From Acidimicrobiaceae bacterium (GTDB lineage: Bacteria; Actinomycetota; Acidimicrobiia; Acidimicrobiales; Bog-793), in assembly GCA_027335685.1 (NCBI GenBank), contig DAHWHN010000029.1, forward strand, positions 1 to 40,335: a DNA stretch of 40,335 nucleotides. Reading direction: 5' to 3'. Position numbers and translations under genes: made by a program. Below are positions 22,754 to 30,662 of the stretch, piece after piece. The notes under the pieces were generated by a model, which ran no database searches, was not told the origin of the DNA, and worked only from the letters and a program-made list of their open reading frames with translations. How positions within the stretch are numbered: the first letter of the stretch is position 1; each line of letters opens with the position of its first letter.

Positions 22754-23872
22754 TCACAGCCGGACGTGCCAGACCCGGTCGATCTCGTCGATGACGCCGG
22801 ACGCGAGCAGGTCCGTGCCTCCCGGGGCGTCGATGTGGACGCCGTCGGGGTCGCGCACCTGGACGAGGGTGCCCGACGCGTCGGGCAGGTACTCGCTGTA
22901 CTGGCCGGTGCGCGTCGCGAGCAGCCGCCACGTCGAGAGGTAGACGGTGCCGCGGTGGCGCCGCGCCTCGCTCGCGTAGACCGCGTTCTCGATCTGCATG
23001 TCGGTGTTGGACAGCACCGACTGCGGCGACATGATCGGCATGCCGACCCACAGGACCTGCGCGCCCGCGCCAGTCGCCTCGTGCATCATCGTCGCGACGC
23101 GCGCCCCGTAGATCGCGTGCCACAGCGCGCTCCCGAAGCCGACGTAGGTCGACCCGACGTCGAAGCTCTGCGCGTCGTTGCCGCCGAGCATCACGACGAC
23201 GAGCTGCGGGCGGATCGCACGGAGCTCGCGCTCGAGCTCGACCGGCCAGTCGTAGTACCCGACGGCAGCCAGTCCGGTCGAGCCGACCGCGTCCTGGACG
23301 ACGCGGACGTCAGGCTGGTTGCCGAGCAGGTTCGCGAGGCCGATGCCGAGGTCCTCGCCGATCGAGTCCCCGACGACGAGGATCGTGAGGACATGGCCCG
23401 GTCGAGGCTGCACGAGCGGGGTGGTCCACGTCCGGACGGCGCGCGTGCCGACGGCGCGCGTCGCCTGGCCTGCCCGGACGCCGGCGAGCGCGGAGCGGCC
23501 CGATGCGGTCCGCGGTGCCGCCGGCGCACCCGCGTGGCCGGACGGCCGGGGACGAGGACGCGCCGGCAGCGACGCCGCAGGGCCGCCGGGCGCCGGCCGC
23601 CTGGCGAGCAGCACGTCGGCCCCGTGGACCGGTTGGTCGAGGCCCAAGGCGTCGCCGAGGCGCGCGACCGGACGGAGCACCGCGACCGCCACGTCGCGGC
23701 GCGCACCGGATGGCGAGGCGAGCGCGGAGGCGTAGAGGCGGTGGGCGTCGAGGAGGAGCCAGGTCGCGAAGCAGACGAGAGCGACGCCGAGCACCTGCCC
23801 CGCGGCGACGAGGCGACGGCCCCTCGTCGTCGCACGCCGACGCCTCGAGTGCGCAGTGCTCGCCCGGCGCAT
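22754..23872 (-). CDS. membrane-anchored SGNH/GDSL hydrolase (DUF459-like), probable O-acetyl transfer partner
   Basis: 372 residues from ATG 23872; GTG 23881 is an alternative 3 codons earlier. An Arg-rich start is followed by one membrane segment (VAAGQVLGVALVCFATWLLL). A Pro/Ala-rich linker leads to an extracytoplasmic SGNH domain: Ser in VVGDSIGEDLG, Gly/Asn in VVVMLGGNDAQ, and the Asp-His pair in DPDGVHIDAPG. DUF459 proteins often partner MBOAT acyltransferases in exopolysaccharide or peptidoglycan O-acetylation, as PatB/AlgX do with PatA/AlgI. It starts 25 nt after the MBOAT stop. The catalytic Ser/Asp/His are all present here, unlike in the MBOAT partner. Confidence 0.85.
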   Translation of the reverse strand: MRRASTAHSRRRRATTRGRRLVAAGQVLGVALVCFATWLLLDAHRLYASALASPSGARRDVAVAVLRPVARLGDALGLDQPVHGADVLLARRPAPGGPAASLPARPRPRPSGHAGAPAAPRTASGRSALAGVRAGQATRAVGTRAVRTWTTPLVQPRPGHVLTILVVGDSIGEDLGIGLANLLGNQPDVRVVQDAVGSTGLAAVGYYDWPVELERELRAIRPQLVVVMLGGNDAQSFDVGSTYVGFGSALWHAIYGARVATMMHEATGAGAQVLWVGMPIMSPQSVLSNTDMQIENAVYASEARRHRGTVYLSTWRLLATRTGQYSEYLPDASGTLVQVRDPDGVHIDAPGGTDLLASGVIDEIDRVWHVRL

Positions 23873-23897
23873 CCGCCTCACGACCTCCAGGCTCCGC

Positions 23898-25337
23898 TCA
23901 GAACCGGATAGTGACAAGCGGGGCGACGCCCGCCGGCCCGAGCGTCGTGACGACGAGCATCGCGACGCCGAGGACGACCCCCTTGGCAACCGTACCCAGT
24001 TCGACGAACAGCTCGCGCGCGCGTATGCCGACGTGGCGCGGGAGGAGCTGGACGCTCAACGCGAGCACGACGGCTGCGACGACGGGGAGGCGGACGAGCC
24101 GAGCGGGCTCCCCCCAGGTCGTCGCGAGCCTCGTGAGGAGGGTCACGGCGCCGTGGACGTCGCGCGCGCCGAAGACCAGCCAGGCGAGGCTCACGAGGTT
24201 GAACGTCACGAGCCGCTCCAACCAGCGTGCCGTCGTGCCGTCGCGCTGCGGGCTCCGGCCGGCGCGCGCCCGCCGGGCGCGCCGCGCGTGGCCGACACAC
24301 CGGCCGATCCCGATCAGCGCACCCCAGGCGACGAAGGTCCAGCTCGCTCCGTACCACAGGCCCCCGAGGAGCGTCGTGACGACGATGTTGCGGTACGACG
24401 CGGCGCGGCTCGAGCGGTCGCCGCCGAGAGGAGCGTCGAGGTAGTCCCGCAGCCAGAGAACGAGCGTCATGTTCCAGCGTCGCCAGAACTCCTCGAGCGA
24501 GCGCGCCGCGTACGGCGCGTCGAAGCTCCTCGGGAGCTGGACGCCGAGGAGCAGCGCGCACCCGATCGCCATGTCGGTCAACCCGCTGAACTCGCAGTAG
24601 ACCAGGACGCTGTAGCCGTAGGCGGCGAGGAGGATCTCCGGGGCGCTGTGCGCGGACGGGGCGGCGAGCACCGGCGCCACGATCGCCTTGGAGACGTAGC
24701 TCGCGACCACGACCGCCTTGAACAGGCCCCCGAGGACGAGGAAGGCTGCCTCGGTGAGGTCGAGGTGACGTTGGTCGCGCTGCGCGCTCCGGGCGATCTG
24801 CGGCAGAAGCTGGTTGCCGCGCACGATCGGTCCCGCGACAAGCAGGGGAAAGAAGGACGAGTAGACCGCGACGTCGAGAAGTGGCGCTGTCCGCAAGGAC
24901 TCGCGGTAGACGTCGACGACGTAGGACAGCCCCATGAGGGTGTAGACGCCGACGCCGATCGGGACGACGACGTGCGCGGCGAGCGGGAGGGGTGTCCCGT
25001 GCAGCCCGAGACGGCGCAGCGCGTCGTCGGCCGTGAGCGAGAGCAGCCCGTCGTACTTGAACCCCGCGAGCAGGGCGATCTCCGCGGCGACCGTCACGGC
25101 GAGCCACCGTCGGCGCGCCGTCGGGCTCCGCGCCGCGTCGATCAGCCGGCCACCTGCGTAGGTGATACCGGTGGACCCTGCGAGGAGCGCGACGTCGTGC
25201 CAGTCGGCCCACGCGTAGAACACGTAGCTCGCGACGAGGACGAAGATCTTCCACGAGGTCGGGTGGGGAGCGAGCAGCCAGTTGCCGACGAAGACGACGC
25301 CGAAGAAGATGGCGAAGTCGATCGTCGGGAACAGCAC
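23898..25337 (-). CDS. MBOAT-family membrane protein (AlgI/DltB-like) lacking both expected histidines
   Basis: 479 residues with about ten hydrophobic segments, beginning LFPTIDFAIFFGVVF as in AlgI. Family blocks include AGPIVRGNQLLPQI, EFSGLTDMAIGCALLLG, FWRRWNMTLVLWLRDYL and LGGLWYGASWTF. MBOATs move acetyl groups across the membrane to periplasmic acceptors. The catalytic histidine of the usual GLWHGASW is Tyr329 here (codon TAC), and the second conserved histidine in WGALHG is Ile342. The rest of the frame is intact, without stops or shifts. GTG 25337 has GAAGGG upstream. It is paired with an SGNH hydrolase gene. It may be an inactive or repurposed homologue; see findings. Confidence 0.88.
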   Translation of the reverse strand: MLFPTIDFAIFFGVVFVGNWLLAPHPTSWKIFVLVASYVFYAWADWHDVALLAGSTGITYAGGRLIDAARSPTARRRWLAVTVAAEIALLAGFKYDGLLSLTADDALRRLGLHGTPLPLAAHVVVPIGVGVYTLMGLSYVVDVYRESLRTAPLLDVAVYSSFFPLLVAGPIVRGNQLLPQIARSAQRDQRHLDLTEAAFLVLGGLFKAVVVASYVSKAIVAPVLAAPSAHSAPEILLAAYGYSVLVYCEFSGLTDMAIGCALLLGVQLPRSFDAPYAARSLEEFWRRWNMTLVLWLRDYLDAPLGGDRSSRAASYRNIVVTTLLGGLWYGASWTFVAWGALIGIGRCVGHARRARRARAGRSPQRDGTTARWLERLVTFNLVSLAWLVFGARDVHGAVTLLTRLATTWGEPARLVRLPVVAAVVLALSVQLLPRHVGIRARELFVELGTVAKGVVLGVAMLVVTTLGPAGVAPLVTIRF

Positions 25338-25497
25338 GCTCCTGCCCTTCCTCGGCCAGACCCCTGGTCGCTCGAGTGGAGCACACTACCGGCTCGCGAG
25401 CCGCGAACCGGGGATGGTCGCCGCGACTCGCCGCGCGCCGCGACTCGCCGCGCGTACCCCGCACCGGGGACGACGGGTCCGACGCGCGATCCCATCC

Positions 25498-25526
25498 TTG
25501 ATCCGCAGGCGACCCGGGCGTAGCAT
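25498..25526 (+). promoter_or_regulatory. sigma-70-type promoter of the whiB1-like gene
   Basis: TTGATC at 25498-25503 and TAGCAT at 25521-25526 are separated by exactly 17 nt, matching -35 and -10 elements at 4 of 6 positions each. Transcription would start near 25533 and leave a leader of about 130 nt before GTG 25665. The rest of the 327-nt gap between the MBOAT gene and this gene (25338-25497) shows nothing I recognise. Confidence 0.5.
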
Positions 25527-25566
25527 GACCGCCGCCAGTCAGTGCTCGCCGCCCGAGGACAGGGCA

Positions 25567-25609
25567 GTTCACACGGCGCGGGAGCGGGGGGCCGCCCTGC
25601 CTTGTGAAC
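25567..25609 (+). promoter_or_regulatory. inverted repeat in the whiB1-like leader
   Basis: GTTCACA at 25567-25573 and TGTGAAC at 25603-25609 are perfect 7-bp inverted arms separated by 29 nt of GC-rich sequence. They lie about 35 nt downstream of the predicted transcription start. They could form an RNA stem or bind a dimeric regulator. No known motif fits well. Confidence 0.45.
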
Positions 25610-25664
25610 AGATGCACATGACGGGTGGGACGCGCCATGGCGGCGCTGCACGTGAGGAGGCACT

Positions 25665-25955
25665 GTGGCCCTCAGCTGGAACAGGTCGATCGACTGGGAT
25701 GGCGACTTCTGGCGCGAGCGGGCATCGTGCCGAGACACGGACCCGGACCTCTTCTTCCCGATCGGCTCGACCGGTCAGGCCGTGGAGCAGATCGAGGCGG
25801 CCAAGGCTGTGTGCCGGTCGTGCGACGCCCAGAGCGAGTGCCTCGAGTTCGCCCTCGCGACGAACCAGGAGTCGGGCGTGTGGGGCGCGACGTCGGAGGA
25901 GGAGCGGCGCAAGCTGCGCAAGGCCTGGCTCGCCCGGCAGCGACGCGCGTCGTGA
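25665..25955 (+). CDS. whiB1: WhiB1-like iron-sulfur transcription regulator
   Basis: 96 residues. Four cysteines in WhiB spacing (Cys22, Cys50, Cys53, Cys59) bind a [4Fe-4S] cluster. The GVWGATSEEERR turn (residues 71 on) and a basic C-terminal tail complete the family pattern. The segment DPDLFFPIGSTGQA strongly resembles mycobacterial WhiB1, which binds the primary sigma factor and reacts with nitric oxide. The start is GTG 25665, preceded by GAGGAGG at a short 4-nt spacing. It is convergent with a PdtaS-type kinase gene 25 nt away, the same neighbourhood as whiB1-pdtaS in M. tuberculosis (Rv3219/Rv3220c), which supports orthology. It has its own promoter and a long leader with an inverted repeat. 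Confidence 0.93.
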   Translation: MALSWNRSIDWDGDFWRERASCRDTDPDLFFPIGSTGQAVEQIEAAKAVCRSCDAQSECLEFALATNQESGVWGATSEEERRKLRKAWLARQRRAS

Positions 25956-25960
25956 GCGGG

Positions 25961-25987
25961 CACCTGACCGTGGGGACCGGTCAGGTG
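25961..25987. terminator. perfect hairpin between convergent whiB1-like and pdtaS-like genes
   Basis: CACCTGACCG at 25961-25970 pairs perfectly over 10 bp with CGGTCAGGTG at 25978-25987 across a 7-nt loop (TGGGGAC). The right arm overlaps the stop codon and last codons of the kinase gene on the minus strand. Its position suggests a bidirectional terminator. Confidence 0.65.
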
Positions 25988-27531
25988 AAGCTGAGCTCGG
26001 CGCCGCCGGGCGCCGTCACGACAGGCACCGCGATGCGCACGATCGCTCCGCCGTCCGAGCGAACCTCGATCGAGCCCGAGAGCTGACTGCGGACGAGGTC
26101 GCGGACGATCGAGAGCCCGAGGCTGCGGGTCCGGTCGACGTCGAATCCAGGCGGGAAGCCGCGACCGTTGTCCCGGATCTCGACGAGCAGCTGCCCGTCG
26201 GCGCTCGCGAGAGCGAGGTCGACCTCCGGGCCGTCGGGCGCTGCGTCGAGGAACGCGTGCTCCACCGCGTTTTGCAAGAGCTCGGCGATGACGACGGCGA
26301 GCGGCGTCGCGACGTCGGCCACGAGGTCGCCGGCGTCGCCGTGCACCGTGATGTCGACGTGGCGCGCCGAGACGTTCGCGTCCCGGGCGAGCTGGACGAG
26401 GGCCGGCACGATCTCGTCGAAGGGCACCTGCTCGCCAGGATCGCGGGCGAGGATCTCGTGGACGAGGGCGATCGCCCGGATCCGCCGCTCGGCTTCGAGG
26501 AGAGCGACCCGCGCGGCGGGGTCCTCGAGCCGGCGCGACTGGAGCCGCAGCAGCGAGGAGATCGTCTGGAGGTTGTTCTTCACGCGGTGGTGGACCTCCC
26601 GGATGGCCGCGTCCTTCGACAGCAACAGCCGGTCGCGGCGGCGCAGGTCGGTGACGTCGCGCAGCAGCACGAGAGCACCGGTGACCATCCCGTCGTCGAC
26701 GAGCGGGATGCAGTGGAGCAGCACGATCACGTCGGGTCGCCGCTCGAGCTCCTCGATGACCGGCACGCGCCCGTTGTAGGCCTGCGAGACCGCCTCGGCG
26801 TCGACACCGAGCGACGCGAGGTCCGAGCCCACGATCGACGAGACGATCCCCATGCGGTGGAGGGCGTTGACGGCGTTCGGCGAGGCGAAGGCGACACGAC
26901 GCTCCTCGTCGAGGACGAGGACGCCGTCCCCGACCCGGGGTGCCTCCTCGAAGCCGGCGTCGTCGGTGACGAACGGGTAGAGGCCGGACGCGACCATGAC
27001 CGCGAGCCGGTCGAACAGGCGGAGGTAGACGCGCTCGAGACCTCCGGTCCGCCGACCCCCCGTTGGCGACCAGACCCGGCTGAGGACGCCGACCACCTCC
27101 CCCGCGCACCGCACCGGGATGCACTGGTCCCGCCAGGTTCCCTCGTCGCTCGCGGCGGGACGCTCACCCGTCTTGATCGTCCCGCTCCGCCACGAGTCGA
27201 GCACGAGCGGCAGCTCGCCGGCGGCGACGACCTGGCCGACGAGGTCGAGCTCGAACAGCGTCGAGCTCGTCGTCGGGCGCATCTGGCCGAGCACGACGAA
27301 GTGCAGGCCATGCAAGGCTGCCCCCTCCTCCTCGTCGACCCCTGCCGGCGGGCCGTCCGGCGCGCCGTGCGCGACCGCGAGCGAGAACTGGTCGAGGGGA
27401 ACGTAGAGCAGCAGGTCGGAGAAGGACAGGTCCGAGAGCATCCCCCACGCTCCCATCAACCTCTCGAGGTGCTTGCGTGCGCCGATGTCCAGGCCGGTGT
27501 ACTCGCGCGCGAGGTCGGCGGGCGACGTCAC
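25981..27531 (-). CDS. pdtaS: PdtaS-type sensor histidine kinase
   Basis: 516 residues from GTG 27531, which overlaps the upstream gene's stop by 4 nt. The architecture matches mycobacterial PdtaS: an N-terminal GAF-like domain (WGMLSDLSFSDLLLYVP, GQMRPTTSSTLFELDLVG), a PAS-like domain with VAFASPNAVNALHRMGI, a HisKA_2 dimerisation segment REVHHRVKNNLQTISSLLRL with the phospho-accepting His, and an HATPase domain with ELLQNAVEHAF and DNGRGFPPGF. There is no membrane segment, so it senses a cytoplasmic signal. In M. tuberculosis PdtaS phosphorylates the RNA-binding antiterminator PdtaR; no pdtaR is present here. It is the last gene of the DUF3107 operon and converges on the WhiB1-like gene. 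Confidence 0.93.
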   Translation of the reverse strand: MTSPADLAREYTGLDIGARKHLERLMGAWGMLSDLSFSDLLLYVPLDQFSLAVAHGAPDGPPAGVDEEEGAALHGLHFVVLGQMRPTTSSTLFELDLVGQVVAAGELPLVLDSWRSGTIKTGERPAASDEGTWRDQCIPVRCAGEVVGVLSRVWSPTGGRRTGGLERVYLRLFDRLAVMVASGLYPFVTDDAGFEEAPRVGDGVLVLDEERRVAFASPNAVNALHRMGIVSSIVGSDLASLGVDAEAVSQAYNGRVPVIEELERRPDVIVLLHCIPLVDDGMVTGALVLLRDVTDLRRRDRLLLSKDAAIREVHHRVKNNLQTISSLLRLQSRRLEDPAARVALLEAERRIRAIALVHEILARDPGEQVPFDEIVPALVQLARDANVSARHVDITVHGDAGDLVADVATPLAVVIAELLQNAVEHAFLDAAPDGPEVDLALASADGQLLVEIRDNGRGFPPGFDVDRTRSLGLSIVRDLVRSQLSGSIEVRSDGGAIVRIAVPVVTAPGGAELSFT

Positions 27532-28433
27532 GCCGGCACCGCGCCCCGCAGGGGGACGTCTCGGCCGACCCGGGCGCGAAACGCCCGCAGCGTCGTGTAG
27601 CCAGCCGACTCGGCAAGGTGCGCGAGGTCTGCCGCCCGGTCCGCGACGTCGCCCGGCCCGTGGCTGTCCGACGCCGTCGTGACGGGCACGCCGAGAGCAC
27701 GAAAGCGCTCGAGCAGGCTCGGCGCGGGGTACGCCTCGCCGACCGGCTTGCGCCAACCCGCGGAGGAGATCTCGGCCGCCATGCCCGACGCCGCGGCGGC
27801 GACGGCGATGCGCTCGTGGCACTCCGCGAGCAGGGCGTCACCGGGGCGTCGCCCCGAGACCTTCACGAGGTCCGGGTGGGCGAGCACGTCGCACGAGCGG
27901 GTCGCCGCGAGCTCCTCGAGCGCGCCGGTGTAGCGGCGCCACGCGTCGTCGGCCCCGTGCAGCCGCCACTGCGCCTCCGACGTCTCGTCCCCGACGTCGT
28001 CGAACAGCCAGGCACCGAGCCAGTGGACCGAGCCGAGCAGGACGTCGAACGGATACCCGGCGAGCAGACGCCCGATCGCGTCCATGCGGCCCGGGCAGTA
28101 GTCGACCTCGAGCCCGACCACGACCGGGAGGCCAGCAGCGCGCGCCTCGAGCGCAGCCGTCACGTACTCGTCGAGGTCCGCCGTTGCGTGGTGGTCGAAG
28201 TAGGACTCCATCGTCGCGCGCAGGACCGGGTCCTGCTCGCCCGCCGCGACGTCGCCGATGGCCGACCGGCCGGCCCGGAACCGGAAGAGGTGCTCGGTCA
28301 GCGCGATCTCCTCGACGCCGGCCTCCGCAGCGCGCGCACAGTACGCGGCGAGCGCCTCGAGGCCGTACTGGGCCGAGCTCGCACGCTCCGCGTGGGGCCA
28401 GAGATGGACGTGGTAGTCGAGCAAGGAGCCCAT
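27528..28433 (-). CDS. PHP-domain phosphoesterase (histidinol-phosphatase-like)
   Basis: 301 residues. The metal-binding motifs of the PHP superfamily are in order: DYHVHLWPH near the start, ALTEH, GLEVDYCPG, GSVHWLG, LAHPDLVK and ASDSHGP near the end. The arrangement is that of HisK/HisJ-type histidinol-phosphate phosphatases. A role in histidine synthesis is possible, but no his gene is near. It sits between an ArsA-like ATPase gene (46 nt upstream) and the PdtaS kinase gene (4-nt overlap), so another phosphoester substrate is possible. ATG 28433 places the first metal motif six residues in, as usual for the family; the upstream frame is antisense noise. Confidence 0.88.
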   Translation of the reverse strand: MGSLLDYHVHLWPHAERASSAQYGLEALAAYCARAAEAGVEEIALTEHLFRFRAGRSAIGDVAAGEQDPVLRATMESYFDHHATADLDEYVTAALEARAAGLPVVVGLEVDYCPGRMDAIGRLLAGYPFDVLLGSVHWLGAWLFDDVGDETSEAQWRLHGADDAWRRYTGALEELAATRSCDVLAHPDLVKVSGRRPGDALLAECHERIAVAAAASGMAAEISSAGWRKPVGEAYPAPSLLERFRALGVPVTTASDSHGPGDVADRAADLAHLAESAGYTTLRAFRARVGRDVPLRGAVPA

Positions 28434-28479
28434 CGTAGGCGGCACCCGGGCACGCCCGGACGTGGCCCCGGACGGCCGG

Positions 28480-29691
28480 CTAGTCGACGCTTCCCTCGAG
28501 GACGTGGCGGCCGATCGCGAGCAGGCCACGCAGGTCGACGACGTCGGACGCGAGATGCGGGACGGTCGCGGTGACCTCGTGCGCGGCCGACATCTCGGCG
28601 AGGAGCTCGCGCTGGCGGCTCGCGACGAGCCCGAAGCTCGCGAAGCTCCGGCCGATCTCGGCCAGCACGCGTGCGACCATCTCCTCGCTCGAGCCGGCGA
28701 GCCCGCCCGGCAGCGCGGCAAGAAGGGCGCGGGCGCGCGCCGCAGGCTCTCCCTGGAGCGCCTCGGCGACGGCGACCGCCTCGGGATCCGCGAGGCTCGC
28801 CGGGAGGACCTTGTTGACCACGAGAAGGCCGAGGTGGAGGCGTCGATCCGCGAGCGCGGCGGCGAAGCGGGTCGCCTCGACGGCCGGCACGGTCTCGAGC
28901 GTCGTCACGAGCATGAAGGTCGTGCGCGCGTCGCCGAGCAGCGAGCCGACCGCCTGGGCGCGGCTTACGAAGCCGTCGTACATGCTCTGGAACAACAGGA
29001 AGAACTCCGTGACGTCCCCCAGGAACTGCGTCCCGAGGATGCGATCGACGACCTGGTAGAACGGCCGGGACGCGAGGCCGACGAGGCGCGAGCGGGCCGG
29101 CGCGACGAGCCAGCGCAACAGCCCCGAGGCGAAGAAGTCCGCCATGCGCCCCGGTGCGTCGAGGAAGTCGAGCGCGTCGCGCGTCGGCGGCGTGTCGACG
29201 ACGACGAGGTCGTAGGTGCCCTCCGCGTGGATCTCGTAGAGGCGCTCCATCGCGATGTACTCGTGGCTCTGCGCGAAGCGACCGGTGATGTTCTGGTAGA
29301 TCGGGTTGGCGAAGATCTGGGCGGCGGTCGTCGCGTCGGGGGCGTGCCGGCTGACGAGCGCGTCCCAGGACTGCTTGGTGTCGAGCATCGCCGCCCACAG
29401 CTCGCCTTTTTGCCGCACGCCTGCGGCCGAGAACGCCGCGGACGGGACTTGTGACGCCGTGTTGCCGATCCCCGCCACGCCGAGGGCGTCGGCGAGCCGG
29501 CGTGCCGGGTCGACGGTGAGGACGAGCACCTTCGCCGCGGTGCGGACCGACACCGTCGCCGCGATCGCGGCGGCGGTCGTCGTCTTGCCCACGCCACCGG
29601 GTCCACAGGCGATGACGACCTCGCGCGACCCGAGCAGCCGCTCGAGCGGCGACCGGGCGGCACCGGCGCGGGGAGAGGAACTGGCGCTCAC
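28480..29691 (-). CDS. ArsA/Get3-like ATPase, second of a pair
   Basis: 403 residues from GTG 29691, which overlaps the first ATPase gene by 4 nt. The deviant P-loop is CGPGGVGKTTTAAAIA, followed by VLTVDPARRLADALG and VVDTPPTRDALDFL (switch II). It resembles the second member of the ArsA-like pair of actinobacteria (Rv3679-Rv3680 in M. tuberculosis), described as bacterial Get3-like proteins and not arsenite pumps. No cysteines for arsenite binding are evident in the expected positions. The hydrophobic patch around FFASGLLRWLVAP could contact membranes or hydrophobic clients. It probably works as a heterodimer with the upstream gene product. Confidence 0.9.
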   Translation of the reverse strand: MSASSSPRAGAARSPLERLLGSREVVIACGPGGVGKTTTAAAIAATVSVRTAAKVLVLTVDPARRLADALGVAGIGNTASQVPSAAFSAAGVRQKGELWAAMLDTKQSWDALVSRHAPDATTAAQIFANPIYQNITGRFAQSHEYIAMERLYEIHAEGTYDLVVVDTPPTRDALDFLDAPGRMADFFASGLLRWLVAPARSRLVGLASRPFYQVVDRILGTQFLGDVTEFFLLFQSMYDGFVSRAQAVGSLLGDARTTFMLVTTLETVPAVEATRFAAALADRRLHLGLLVVNKVLPASLADPEAVAVAEALQGEPAARARALLAALPGGLAGSSEEMVARVLAEIGRSFASFGLVASRQRELLAEMSAAHEVTATVPHLASDVVDLRGLLAIGRHVLEGSVD

Positions 29692-30647
29692 TCGGCGAGC
29701 TCCTCGGCGAGCGCGTCCGCGACCTGCCGGACGGCGCGAGCCCCGTCCGCCCGCGTGAACAGATAGGGAACGTACGCGAGGGGGCAGGACGCGCCGAGGG
29801 CGGCGTGCAGCCGCTCGAGGTGCCCCGCGCCGGTCCGGCGGATCCGGACGGCGAGCGCGGCGGCGCCGAGCACCTCGGCGACGGCGGCCTCGGATCCTCC
29901 GCCCGGTCCGGCGCCGAGGGCTGCGACGGCCTCCGGCTCGCCGAGGGCGTCGAAGACCTCCTCCTCGCCCCTCGAGAACAGCTCGGGGAGCACGCGGTTC
30001 GCGACGAGGGCCGCGAGGTGCACGCCTGTCTCGCCCTCGAGGCGCCCGGCGAGGTCGATCGCCTCGTTGACAGGCATCTCCTCGGGAGTGGTGACGATGC
30101 AGACCCCTGTCGAGCGCGCGTCCTCGAGGATGTCGAGCATCCAGCGGGTCTGGGAGCGGACGGCGCCGACCTTGACGAGCTCGTTGATCCCGACAGGGGC
30201 CGCGAGCTGGCCGACGATGTGCCCGGTGGCCGCTGCGTCGACGACGACGAGGTCGTAGTGGCCCTCGCGTACCTCGTAGCAGAGCTTGCCGACGGTGAGG
30301 ATCTCGCGTACCCCGGGCGCGGCGTTCGCGACGAAGTCGAACGCCCGGGCCACGGGCCCGATGCGCCCGACCGTCGGGAGCCGGAGGTTGAGGCGCAGGT
30401 ACTCGCGCAGCGACGCCTCGGTGTCCATCTCCATGACATGGAGGCCGGGCGCGACCTGGCGCGGGACGAACCCCGCCGGCGCGCACTCGTAGGCGGCGGC
30501 GACGTCCCCCTTGGGCTCGACCTCGCAGACGAGGACCTGCTTGCCCCGCGACGCCCCGAGCATCCCGAGCGCCGCGGCGACGGTCGTCTTGCCGACCCCT
30601 CCCTTGCCGGTGACGAAGAGCAGCCGGCGGTCGAGCAGGCCGCTCAC
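29688..30647 (-). CDS. ArsA/Get3-like ATPase, first of a pair
   Basis: 319 residues. The P-loop is VTGKGGVGKTTVAAALG. The switch I region reads VCEVEPKGDVAAAYE, not the DPA-type sequence of the second ATPase, matching the Rv3679-like member of the actinobacterial pair. Switch II is VVVDAAATGHIVGQL. It lies 15 nt after the DUF3107 gene and overlaps the second ATPase gene by a GTGA junction, so equal production of both partners is likely. Start choice: the codon at 30647 gives SGLLDRRLLFVTGKGG directly before the P-loop, the expected length. The pair's client is unknown here; no arsenic resistance gene is in the window. Confidence 0.9.
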   Translation of the reverse strand: MSGLLDRRLLFVTGKGGVGKTTVAAALGMLGASRGKQVLVCEVEPKGDVAAAYECAPAGFVPRQVAPGLHVMEMDTEASLREYLRLNLRLPTVGRIGPVARAFDFVANAAPGVREILTVGKLCYEVREGHYDLVVVDAAATGHIVGQLAAPVGINELVKVGAVRSQTRWMLDILEDARSTGVCIVTTPEEMPVNEAIDLAGRLEGETGVHLAALVANRVLPELFSRGEEEVFDALGEPEAVAALGAGPGGGSEAAVAEVLGAAALAVRIRRTGAGHLERLHAALGASCPLAYVPYLFTRADGARAVRQVADALAEELAE

Positions 30648-30662
30648 CGTCGCCCGGCCCGC

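Noticed and set aside
25567-25609. CRP/Rv3676-type site upstream of the whiB1-like gene
   Set aside because: The half-sites are inside-out (TCACA...TGTGA) with a 29-nt spacer, whereas CRP-type sites read TGTGA-N6-TCACA. They lie downstream of the predicted transcription start.
28480-30647. Arsenite efflux (ArsA) system
   Set aside because: No arsB, arsR or arsC gene is nearby and the arsenite-binding cysteines are not evident. The pair fits the actinobacterial Get3-like family better.
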